The translations under genes were made by a program, and so were the position numbers. Shown one piece after another: positions 1 to 7,177 of a stretch of 15,391 bases of DNA. The notes under the pieces were generated by a model. The model had not been told where the DNA came from and did not search any database. It was given only the letters and a program-made list of their open reading frames with translations. How positions within the stretch are numbered: the first letter of the stretch is position 1; the number at the start of each line of letters is the position of its first letter. This DNA comes from Sanchytrium tribonematis (taxonomy: Eukaryota > Sanchytriomycota > Sanchytriomycetes > Sanchytriales > Sanchytriaceae). The stretch is from assembly GCA_018985235.1 (NCBI GenBank), contig JADGIG010000151.1, positions 1-15,391 on the forward strand, given 5' to 3'.

Positions 1-74
1 TGGAAACAGCATTAAAAGATTCTAAAACGACTGACTTGAAAGATGATAACCCAGTGGATGATCCAATTGAATAA
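1..74 (+). CDS. 3' end of an unidentified gene (C-terminal 23 residues)
   Basis: The third forward frame is open from base 3 to a TAA at 72-74 and encodes an acidic tail beginning ETALKDSKTTDL. The start lies outside the window. The tails of two phosphatase paralogues in this window carry a comparable S-I-(A/S)-E-T-L pattern near the C-terminus, so this may be the end of another copy of that family. The match is too short to be sure, and the frame could be open by chance. Confidence 0.45.
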   Translation, partial: ETALKDSKTTDLKDDNPVDDPIE

Positions 75-114
75 ATTACAATCATTTTGTGATTTTACAA
101 GTTGCGTGATTTTG

Positions 115-126
115 TTTGATCCCTGT
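115..126 (+). promoter_or_regulatory. TTTGATCCCTGT start-proximal element
   Basis: The 12-mer ends 3 bases before the ATG at 130. The same element, or a close variant, sits just before the start codon of three other phosphatase copies (1622-1633, 2933-2945, 4152-4163). Its fixed place suggests an initiator or transcription start element, which is inference from position and recurrence. Confidence 0.5.
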
Positions 127-129
127 TAA

Positions 130-717
130 ATGTTGATGTTGATATTTGCCATTCTTTCACAGATCCAAAAAACACTCGTATTAGATCTAGACCATACCCT
201 CATTCACGCTATCCCATTCCAATTACCTCCAAATACTAAAATGAATCAAATGACACTCATTGACGATGTCATTATATACTTAGATACCAGTCCCGTTATC
301 CAGATCGATTCCAATTCATATCTATTATGCATAGATCATGAGTATTATAAAGTATATATTCGTCCATTTGCAAGAGAATTGATTGAAATCGCACATTCAA
401 ATCAATATGAAATCATCATTTATACTGCTGCATCACAATATTATGCAGATTTAATCATCCCACTTCTAGATACCCATAATCGAATCACTCTCAATTATTA
501 TAGACAAGATTGTCATGCTTTGTTTTATCAACATCAATTTCATTATTATAAGTACTTGACTGTATTAAATAGAGATATGGATCATTTAATCATGTTGGAT
601 GATAATCCACAATATGTGATGCCAAAAGAGAATGTAGTGGGAATTATTCCATATCAATATGATCAAGAAGATGATGAATTAGAGAAATTTGCAAAAATAT
701 TGGAAAACGTGGGATAA
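130..717 (+). CDS. FCP1/SCP-like HAD phosphatase with N-terminal leader
   Basis: The 195-residue product has a hydrophobic leader (residues 1-11) followed almost at once by a CTD-phosphatase-like HAD domain (FCP1/NIF family). Visible HAD motifs are DLDHT with D19 and D21 (nucleophile and acid/base), T99 in YTAA, K141, and D157-D158 in LDDNP. The YYRxxC segment (C128) typical of SCP/Dullard-like proteins is also present. Relatives dephosphorylate phosphoserine or phosphothreonine in the cytosol or nucleus; a secretory leader would be unusual, and the target is unknown. The leader is short and lacks basic residues, so it could instead be a buried strand of the fold. The start is the first ATG after the TTTGATCCCTGT element. 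The stop is 16 bp from that of the convergent neighbour. Confidence 0.85.
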   Translation: MLMLIFAILSQIQKTLVLDLDHTLIHAIPFQLPPNTKMNQMTLIDDVIIYLDTSPVIQIDSNSYLLCIDHEYYKVYIRPFARELIEIAHSNQYEIIIYTAASQYYADLIIPLLDTHNRITLNYYRQDCHALFYQHQFHYYKYLTVLNRDMDHLIMLDDNPQYVMPKENVVGIIPYQYDQEDDELEKFAKILENVG

Positions 718-733
718 ATTCAAGACTATTTAT

Positions 734-1420
734 TTAATCAGTTAATGGATTAAGATTAGGGAGGGTTTCGGCTATCGATTTACCACTTTTCAAGTTATTA
801 GCAATTATCTTAATTAGAGTTTCAACTCTGTTCAAAACATCGTCATTTTCTTCTTTTTCTGTCCAAATAAATGACTTGACTTTTATACTATTCTGCCCTT
901 CAACGAATGAATCTGGATTATCATCAATTAATAGCACATTATCGACATTATCATCCACTATTGATAAATCTTTTTGAAACTTTGGAATGTCAACATCTCC
1001 TATATTTGTACAAGATTCTCTGTAATATTTCACATCAAACAGATCCTTATTAGGATCAAACAGATCATTACTAGGATCAAGATATCGAATAATATCATCT
1101 GCATATTCTCGATTTGCTGCTGTAAAGATACCCACTTTGAATCCCAATTGTTTCGTAAATTGCAGCAATTCTCTGGCATATGGTCTAATTTCGACAATAA
1201 ACTCATTAATTGCAAACACATGAGAACTTCGTTCTTTTGCATTTTCATTAAGCTCATTCAACATCTCATCAGTTAATGCTGACCCACACACTTCAAATGA
1301 CACAGTGCGAATTAATGTAAAGTCTAAATCAAACATGATAGTTATTTGATTCAATGGGTTATTTACATTGACTGCATTGGATGTATACATTGCATAAATT
1401 GCAAGTAAAATGGACAACAT
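734..1420 (-). CDS. FCP1/SCP-like HAD phosphatase, second subfamily
   Basis: The 228-residue product has leader MLSILLAIYAMYTSNA and then a HAD domain: D31 and D33 in FDLDFT, T100 in IFTAA, K150, and D166-D167 in LIDDNP. A VGIFTA core and a longer C-terminal tail place it with the gene at 4693 rather than with its immediate + strand neighbours. A 7-residue tandem duplication (DPSNDLF/DPNKDLF) lies just before the YYRESC segment. The promoter faces that of the gene at 1641 across about 220 bp and carries TCCTCTTCAAACA just before the ATG. All catalytic residues are kept, so it is probably an active phosphatase; the substrate is unknown. Confidence 0.85.
   Translation of the reverse strand: MLSILLAIYAMYTSNAVNVNNPLNQITIMFDLDFTLIRTVSFEVCGSALTDEMLNELNENAKERSSHVFAINEFIVEIRPYARELLQFTKQLGFKVGIFTAANREYADDIIRYLDPSNDLFDPNKDLFDVKYYRESCTNIGDVDIPKFQKDLSIVDDNVDNVLLIDDNPDSFVEGQNSIKVKSFIWTEKEENDDVLNRVETLIKIIANNLKSGKSIAETLPNLNPLTD
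1034..1075 (-). repeat. 21-bp in-frame tandem duplication
   Basis: Two 21-bp units (1034-1054 and 1055-1075), differing at few bases, encode the duplicated DPxxDLF heptad inside the phosphatase on this strand. The other paralogues have a single copy at this position. Confidence 0.8.
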
Positions 1421-1640
1421 TTGTTTGAAGAGGAGAGGGCTCCTTTTGCAAGGTCTTCAAATCACATGCATTTGTGATTAATTTGATCCAATCATCAAAG
1501 AGATGGAGTCACACGCGTGTCACCATCAACATGACAGAATTCTATTCGTTCAATTTTGTTGGATGTGATTTGAATCACGTGCTGTATCATGAGATGATTT
1601 GTGGTGTCATTTTGTCATCATTTTGAATCCCTCAAAACAA
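1421..1640. promoter_or_regulatory. Divergent promoter region between two phosphatase genes
   Basis: This intergenic stretch lies between divergent starts. On the - strand side, TCCTCTTCAAACA (1422-1434) sits next to the ATG. On the + strand side, TTTGAATCCCTC (1622-1633), a variant of the array's start-proximal element, lies 7 bases before the ATG. Between them are the palindrome ACACGCGTGT (1511-1520), an E-box-like CACGTG (about 1576-1581) and a GGTGTCATTTTGT stretch (about 1601-1613) that recurs near 2889. No gene is seen. Confidence 0.45.
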
Positions 1641-2261
1641 ATGTTGTTTCTACTATATTTATTCAGTCTATTAATCAAACGCAATACTGATAAACACGTC
1701 GTCCATTCACTTGCATCCAATATTGAAAATGAATTCACTATTGTTTTAGATTTAGATGATACCCTCATATATGCAGAATCAATATCCAAATTACATTATT
1801 ACTCCCATATTCTACATAAATCAAAAGGAAATGCATTGCAAATTGATGATGAATATTATATTGTGCATATTCGACCATTTGCACTTGAATTTATTCAAAA
1901 TTTACATGCATTAAATTACGAATTGATTTTATTTACAGCTTCATTACAGCCATATGCAGATGCTGTTATGAAATTAATAGATCCAAATCAATTGGTAAAA
2001 AGACGATATTATAGATCAGATTGTACACCCGTGTATTTAAATGGTAAATTGAGTTGGCATCAAAAAGATTTGACGAAATTGAATCAAAATATAGATAATA
2101 TTTTACTCATTGATGATAATGACTATTCATTTCTTGAAACACAACAAAATAACAAATGTTTGATTCCCAAATATTCTGAATATTATTTGAATAATAAAGC
2201 AGATCATACCTTGTTGAAAATGTATGAAGAATTTCGATTTTTAACGAGTTTACATCAATAA
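1641..2261 (+). CDS. FCP1/SCP-like HAD phosphatase with N-terminal leader
   Basis: The 206-residue product starts at the ATG that follows the TTTGAATCCCTC element and has leader MLFLLYLFSLLIKRN. Its HAD motifs are D37 and D39 in LDLDDT, T99 in LFTAS, K142 in QKDLTK, and D158-D159 in LIDDND, where the usual proline of DDNP is replaced by Asp. The YYRSDC segment is present. It most resembles the first copy (130-717). An open frame continues upstream without an ATG, so an earlier start cannot be excluded, but the leader and the promoter element favour this one. Catalytic activity is likely and the substrate unknown. The next copy starts 19 bp after its stop. Confidence 0.85.
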   Translation: MLFLLYLFSLLIKRNTDKHVVHSLASNIENEFTIVLDLDDTLIYAESISKLHYYSHILHKSKGNALQIDDEYYIVHIRPFALEFIQNLHALNYELILFTASLQPYADAVMKLIDPNQLVKRRYYRSDCTPVYLNGKLSWHQKDLTKLNQNIDNILLIDDNDYSFLETQQNNKCLIPKYSEYYLNNKADHTLLKMYEEFRFLTSLHQ

Positions 2262-2280
2262 ATAATGGATATTTGCAAAA

Positions 2281-2818
2281 ATGATGATGATTTTAATGAT
2301 ATTTGCATTATTTAGCAGTCGATATAAATCACCTATTGATAAAATGTCAAAGAAATACATCAAGACACTCGTATTAGATTTAGATTTGACTTTAATTAAT
2401 TGTCAATTCATTTCTGAAGAAGATTATGAAAAATACAAATATAAAAAAGTGGAAATCTCGTTAATCAGCCCAAAGGTTGATAATATACAATATTATCTCC
2501 GTGTATATATCCGGCCATATGCTATAGATCTCATTAAATCAGCACATGAATTAAACTATGAAATCATTATTTTTACAACTGCATTGGGGTTTGGGGAATA
2601 ATGTATTAATAATTGATGATGATGCATTTGTCATAAAATATCAACGAGAAAATGCTATTCAGGTTCAACAATATAATGGGGTTAATGATGATGAATTGAA
2701 GAATATCATTCCACATTTAATAAAATTAATGGAATATAAAAGGACAGTCCCAGAATATTTAAAATCAAACAATTTGATTGCATGTGATGATGCAGTCAGT
2801 GGATGTGCTATTTCATAA
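2281..2818 (+). pseudogene. FCP1/SCP-like phosphatase copy with internal deletion and frame break
   Basis: The 5' part (to about 2590) encodes a leader, LDLDLT (motif I), YIRPYA and IIFTTA (motif II), then runs into TAA at 2599-2601. Another frame resumes with NNVLIIDDD (motif IV) and the normal C-terminal tail to TAA at 2816-2818. Compared with paralogues, about 47 residues are missing between motif II and motif IV, including YYRxxC and the motif III lysine. No GT...AG segment at the junction restores the frame, so a mini-intron is not the explanation. The copy is most likely a decayed paralogue, although the 106-residue 5' product could still be translated. It has no TTTGATCCCTGT element and lies 19 bp behind its neighbour. 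Confidence 0.8.
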
Positions 2819-2951
2819 TAAATTGTTGCAAATGGTCTCACATGATCACCAAATGACACGTCAAATGATGTATCACGGGATACAATATGGTGTCATTTTG
2901 TACACAGTTGTGACGTCATTTGTTTGATCCCATTTCAATCCCTGTATTTTG
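2819..2951 (+). promoter_or_regulatory. Upstream region of the two-domain phosphatase gene
   Basis: The region holds a perfect CRE/bZIP-type palindrome TGACGTCA (2911-2918), ACACGTCAAATGATG and TATCACGGG blocks with counterparts near 4136-4150, GGTGTCATTTTGT (about 2889-2901), and both TTTGATCCC (2923-2931) and TTTCAATCCCTGT (2933-2945), the latter 6 bases before the ATG. Regulation by bZIP-like factors is inference from the motif alone. Confidence 0.45.
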
Positions 2952-4124
2952 ATGTTGCTGCTTTTAATTCATGTCATTTCATATTTGGCACCGACTCCTG
3001 CCACATTGCTGCCAGATTTAATTGATAAATCCAAAAAGACAATTGTCATTGAATTACTCGATACATTACTCTTCATCAAAAACTCTCCTATACCCAATCC
3101 AAATACTCATTTGGTTATTATATTTGAAAATAAGCCCATTTATGTCTATGTTCGCACTTATGCAATGCATCTAATTAAAACAGCATACAAATCAAATTAT
3201 GAAATAGTCATATTTACAAGACTCTCTAAAGTGAAAGCATTGCAACTCATGCAGAGATTAGAAATACAAAAACATGTTCATCATTTATTAGCACAAGAAT
3301 CTTTAACATCGTACAATAACTTCGATGGTAGTACCTCTCTGATCAAAGATTATTCCCGATTAAATAGAAATATGAAAAATGTCTTGATTTTAGATAATCA
3401 ACCCAATGCCCTTACAAATTATCCTGTAAATATGATTATAGTCCCTAGTTATACAATGATTAATAATACGGATAGTATATTAAATGATTATGCTAATGCT
3501 TTAAACAAAACTATTCCTTATATTGTAGAATTATTTCGTAAAATAGTCGTATTTGATTTAGATGATACCTTGTTTCACGCGCAACAAATTGAAGAACAGG
3601 ATTATAATCCAAATAATAGTCATCATATTAAAGACGGTGATTATTATGTCAATGTGCGCCCAGATGCCATTCATCTTATAGAAGCAGCATATGCATTAAA
3701 TTATAAAATAGTTGTATTTACTGCTGCTGAACAAACTTATGCAGATCAAATGATTGAATTAATTGATCCAAATCATAGAATACATCACAGATTATATAGA
3801 GACAGTTGTTACATTAATGAATCTGGCAATTTTATAAAAAACTTGTCAGAATTGAAGAAATTAGACATATTTGTTGATTCAATGTATAACAATGTCATTA
3901 TGTTTGATGATAATCCATGGACTTTATCAACAAATTCAAATAATGTCGTATTGGTGCCACCCTACTCAGTTAGCTTAATAGAAGGGAAAAAAGATAGAAT
4001 CTTACAAGTTTATATTCAGTTATTAAAAATGATAGTCTCTAGCAGAGAAAGTATTCCATCACTACTTAAACGATATAAAATAGTACCAAGAAGCAAGATC
4101 AATTCTAATCTACTTAGTAAATAA
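2952..4124 (+). CDS. Two-domain HAD protein: inactive plus intact FCP1/SCP-like phosphatase domains
   Basis: The 390-residue product starts with leader MLLLLIHVISYLAPTPA and has two tandem HAD domains. Domain 1 (about 29-195) keeps the fold-specific segments YVRTYA, IVIFT and a motif III lysine (K132). Motif I reads IELLDT, so both catalytic aspartates are replaced (E34 and L36), and motif IV is LDNQP rather than DDNP; it should be catalytically dead. Domain 2 (about 197-390) is intact: FDLDDT (D202, D204), T257, K296 and FDDNP (D319-D320). The join at ELFRKIVVFDLDD leaves no linker and no second leader, as expected if two array copies fused in frame. The dead domain may regulate or bind substrate (inference). 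An open frame continues one TTG codon upstream; the ATG is the better start. Confidence 0.85.
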   Translation: MLLLLIHVISYLAPTPATLLPDLIDKSKKTIVIELLDTLLFIKNSPIPNPNTHLVIIFENKPIYVYVRTYAMHLIKTAYKSNYEIVIFTRLSKVKALQLMQRLEIQKHVHHLLAQESLTSYNNFDGSTSLIKDYSRLNRNMKNVLILDNQPNALTNYPVNMIIVPSYTMINNTDSILNDYANALNKTIPYIVELFRKIVVFDLDDTLFHAQQIEEQDYNPNNSHHIKDGDYYVNVRPDAIHLIEAAYALNYKIVVFTAAEQTYADQMIELIDPNHRIHHRLYRDSCYINESGNFIKNLSELKKLDIFVDSMYNNVIMFDDNPWTLSTNSNNVVLVPPYSVSLIEGKKDRILQVYIQLLKMIVSSRESIPSLLKRYKIVPRSKINSNLLSK

Positions 4125-4151
4125 TTGGGGCATCAAATGATCCATCACGCG

Positions 4152-4163
4152 TTTGATCCCTGT
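4152..4163 (+). promoter_or_regulatory. TTTGATCCCTGT element before a decayed phosphatase copy
   Basis: This is an exact match to the element at 115-126 and lies 6 bases before the ATG of the truncated copy at 4170. It shows that the remnant kept its promoter-proximal sequence. Confidence 0.5.
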
Positions 4164-4169
4164 ATTTTC

Positions 4170-4460
4170 ATGTTGATGATTTTATGGGATGGTACCAAAA
4201 ATGATCCAGATGAATATGTTAAAGATTTATTGCAATTAAATCGAGATTTGAGAAATGTGATTTTTTTAGATGATCATCCGTCTTCATTTCGATATCAACC
4301 CAATTATGCCATATTGGTGCCAAAATACTCGATAAATTTGAAGAATAATGTACGGGATACTATATTGGATCTATATAGCAAGTGGTTGACTGAAATAGCT
4401 GATAATCCCAAAGATATGGCAGATTTAATACTCGATTTCAAATTAAAGCATTATTTATAA
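4170..4460 (+). pseudogene. FCP1/SCP-like phosphatase remnant: leader fused to C-terminal half
   Basis: The ATG after the array's promoter element starts MLMILWDG, the beginning of a normal leader. The frame then jumps straight to the C-terminal half: VKDLLQLNRDLRNVIFLDDHP (motif III lysine and motif IV DD) and the standard tail ending FKLKHYL. Motif I, motif II and the central fold, roughly 100-130 residues, are missing. The remaining 96-codon frame is open, so a short protein could be made, but it cannot be a phosphatase. The best reading is a paralogue that lost its core by internal deletion. It lies 45 bp behind the stop of the two-domain gene. Confidence 0.75.
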
Positions 4461-4692
4461 TCAATCTACATAATAAATACGCTATCACGATGTCATTTAC
4501 ATGGCAATCACAATCATTTTAGTATCGACTCCTTTTATTTGTTGATTGGTTCTTTTAAATTGTGTATTCAATTGCCATGTGTGAGATGGTCGTACATGAT
4601 ATTACAAATGAATGTGATTTGTAGAGATTAATGATGTACTCTGATCATTGAATACAAATTAATTCGAGTGAGCTCCTATTCAAACAGAAAAA
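4461..4692 (+). promoter_or_regulatory. Intergenic and promoter region upstream of the 4693 phosphatase
   Basis: No gene is seen. The region holds a perfect 10-bp inverted repeat, ACATGGCAAT (4499-4508) and ATTGCCATGT (4571-4580), and TCACGATGTCATTT-type sequence like that in other array promoters. Close to the start lies TCCTATTCAAACA (4674-4686), shared with the - strand gene at 1420 with one mismatch. The inverted repeat could be a dimeric factor site or a chance match. Confidence 0.35.
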
Positions 4693-5424
4693 ATGTTGCT
4701 GATTTTGATGATGATGTTTGCAGTGCCAATGAAGGACGAACCTGATGATTCTGTTTTTACTGAAAAAAATGTGGCTCCTCCAAATGATGGCGACGAGTGG
4801 GGACCGTTGTCTGAAGAAGACCAAATTGTTCAATTAGGAAAGACAGTCATATTTGATTTGGATTATACACTAGTAAGGAGCAAAATTACTTTTGTTGAGG
4901 ACCGCAACAATGCAAATCGAATTTTTGTCATAAGATTAATTGATGGCAAATATACAAAGTTGTGGTATGATGTTCAAATAAGACCATACGCCATTGATTT
5001 ACTTAAAACTGTTAAAAATTTGGGATTCAATGTTGGTATTTTCACAGCATCTGAGCAGGATTATGCAGATGAAATCATTAAATTGTTGGATCCAGATAAT
5101 GATATTATTACGCAGAGATTGTACAGAGATAGCTGTATTCCTGTTTACAATGATGAAATCAGCACTAAAGTTGATTATTACATGAAAGATTTGACTAAAG
5201 TGAAGGGAGACTTGGATAATATGGTGTTGGTAGACGATGACGATCGTGTGGTGTTTAAAGGGCAAAACCATATACCAGTCAATTCATACTTTGGTGAAAA
5301 TGGCGACCATGAGTTGCGTCAGGTTGGAGTATTGCTCAATGAAATTGCCAGATCAAAAGAAGAATCGATTTCAGAAACCCTTGCAGAATTGTGGGCACGA
5401 CGCGAAAGATCAAACACCATTTAA
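4693..5424 (+). CDS. FCP1/SCP-like HAD phosphatase, second subfamily
   Basis: The 243-residue product, the longest single-domain copy, has a Met-rich hydrophobic leader MLLILMMMFAVP, an acidic linker (about 14-48) and a HAD domain. Motifs: D55 and D57 in FDLDYT, T118 in IFTAS, K165, and D181-D182 in LVDDDD, where Asp replaces the usual Pro. The LYRDSC segment is present. NVGIFTA and a C-terminal SISETL motif ally it with the gene at 734-1420, and the two share TCCT(C/A)TTCAAACA upstream of the ATG. All catalytic residues are kept. A weak AATAAA-like signal follows the stop, and the convergent transporter gene ends 28 bp away. Confidence 0.85.
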   Translation: MLLILMMMFAVPMKDEPDDSVFTEKNVAPPNDGDEWGPLSEEDQIVQLGKTVIFDLDYTLVRSKITFVEDRNNANRIFVIRLIDGKYTKLWYDVQIRPYAIDLLKTVKNLGFNVGIFTASEQDYADEIIKLLDPDNDIITQRLYRDSCIPVYNDEISTKVDYYMKDLTKVKGDLDNMVLVDDDDRVVFKGQNHIPVNSYFGENGDHELRQVGVLLNEIARSKEESISETLAELWARRERSNTI

Positions 5425-5452
5425 TTTAATAAATCAATGAATGAAATCAATT

Positions 5453-6746
5453 TTATTTATGAAAACATCTATCAATTTGTTCATCTGTTTCACCATCCAT
5501 TATTTTCTTGACAGTCAATAAAGTACAAATACCCATACTCAATAATGCAAATATAATTAATCCGATATTAGATATCCTTCTCATATTACTATTATGACAT
5601 GCTTTTAAATGTAATAGAGGGGGGAAAATGAAACTAATTGGAATGCAAACAAATACGCCAGTTAAAGAGACAAATAAATCTAAAATACCACTAAAACACC
5701 ATGCAGCTAAACAGACGACTATAACGACACATATTCTAAAGACGGATCTTTGTAATTCGGTGGATTTGGATGTTTTGTGGCCTAAATGGGGATCAGGGAA
5801 TAATGGGGCTTCCATGATTTCCATAGCGGGAAATAATTGGAGTGGGACACTGACTGAGATGGCAAATACATAACCAATCTGTAATACTTGCAGGAAGATG
5901 CCATTTGGCATATTGAGGAGAATGATGGTTTCAGTTGATTTGCCAAATACTAGAGATGAAAAGGAGCCTACGACGCAGTACATGATGGTGAGAAATATGA
6001 TGGATATTTTCAGACATTTGCCGAATTTGGAAGGATCTGCCATTGCTTGACGAACCGGAACGACTAAATAAATAAAAATGACCTAAACCGATGCCTTCAA
6101 ATGCACTGATTGCAATACCGTAAAATAAGACCATACTAGAGATATTAGAAGACATTTTCCATTCTAAATCATGGTCGGATACGCCTTTAATGTCATTCCA
6201 AAGCACATAAATGATACTTAGAAAAATAGCCACATTTCCAACTAATGCGACATTTGCAAAGTTCTTCATCTGTCTAATGAGAACTAGAGGAATGTAAATG
6301 ACTAATTGAGCCATAATCAGCAGAAAGAAGTCATGTACTTGTGTTTTACATTGAGATAATGTAGAAATTAAATCTTTTAAATTACTGGCTACAAAGATAA
6401 TGTAGATCATTGCAAATGAGAATTGAGCAATGGCAATACTAAGGAGGACTATGCCTTTGAATTTGGGACCATATAAAGTGGCTGCAATGTCTTGATAACT
6501 GCCAGGAACCACTGATGCTGCTTCTGCTAATAATAAAAGACCCCATAAACTCACAGATGCTGAGAAGACTAGAAAGAATAGAGATGGGATTAATCCGGCT
6601 ACATAGAATGCCTTTGGAAGGAATATAATGCCAGTGCCTAGAAAGGATTTGATTAATAAAAACAGAGTTTTGTTAAAACTGGCTCCACCTTCTTCTGCTA
6701 TAAAACTACCATTAGTTAATCGTTTTTGCTTGGTGTCAATGATCAT
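5453..6746 (-). CDS. Amino acid/auxin permease family transporter, one 19-nt intron
   Basis: Exon 1 (6746-6083) and exon 2 (6063-5453) join into a 424-residue multi-pass membrane protein of the AAAP family (vacuolar AVT3/AVT4- or SLC36-like). Seen: a short hydrophilic N-terminus, the first membrane segment with GTGIIFLPKAFYVAGL typical of the family, and roughly ten further hydrophobic segments. Splicing at codon 222 (phase 1) gives GIGLVVPVRQAMADP, matching the conserved family helix followed by a loop; unspliced, the frame runs into unrelated residues. The likely role is proton-coupled export or uptake of neutral amino acids at a vacuole, lysosome or plasma membrane; the substrate cannot be told. 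It is the only gene in the middle block on this strand and diverges from the gene at 7178. Confidence 0.9.
6064..6082 (-). other. 19-nt spliceosomal-type intron
   Basis: On the coding strand the intron reads GTCATTTTTATTTATTTAG. Its removal joins two frames of a conserved transporter exactly at a family motif. It has GT...AG ends and is otherwise almost only A and T. The last 12 bases equal those of the intron at 9798-9817. Confidence 0.9.
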
Positions 6747-7177
6747 TTTGTATTTTCAATTTGCCAATTGGATTTGGGAGATTTGAGATTATAAAATATT
6801 TGTCAGTCTCACATGATGTCGCAGATGTAACGTGACCCGCTTTGTACCCCATATTGGCCAATCACGTCATTGTATTTGCCATTGTGATCTGTTGGGGGTA
6901 TTATCCCTGTTATCTAGTGACGATTAATTTATTTTAGAGAATGTTGTGTGAAAATGGTCAAAATGAGTCACTTTAACTAACAAATTAGGAAAATGCACGC
7001 ACCAGTAATTCCATTAATCAATAGCAACAAATTCGATCCATTTCAATGAGGGTCATTCATTTGCCCATCTGACAAATATCGCCATCAGATGATTCACGTG
7101 TTCAAAAACAGCACATCCAAATTGCGCACCTATCTCATCATCCTTTTCTTTTTAAACTAGCTAGTCACACATTCTAA
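6747..7177. promoter_or_regulatory. Divergent intergenic region, transporter versus small membrane protein gene
   Basis: There are about 430 bp without a convincing gene. On the transporter side, a TATA-like TTTTATAATC lies 40-50 bases upstream of its ATG. The middle holds CACATGATG, AACGTGACC and ATCACGTCATTG blocks like the ACGT-core sites in the phosphatase promoters, and TATCCCTGTTATC (about 6901-6913), which resembles the array's start element. On the right, CACGTG lies near 7095 and a T-rich stretch precedes the + strand ATG. Confidence 0.4.

Noticed and set aside
974-1276. + strand open frame of about 100 codons opposite the phosphatase at 734-1420
   Set aside because: It lies antisense within a gene with clear HAD motifs, has no recognisable domain, and its composition is that expected of a complementary frame.
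1646-1666. A 21-nt GT...CAG segment in the leader of the 1641 phosphatase
   Set aside because: It is a multiple of three, ends in CAG rather than TTTAG, and removal would delete the hydrophobic leader shared by all paralogues.
2580-2600. An intron at the frame break of the 2281-2818 copy
   Set aside because: There is no GT...AG pair near the junction, and about 47 conserved codons are missing on both sides of any possible splice, which an intron cannot explain.
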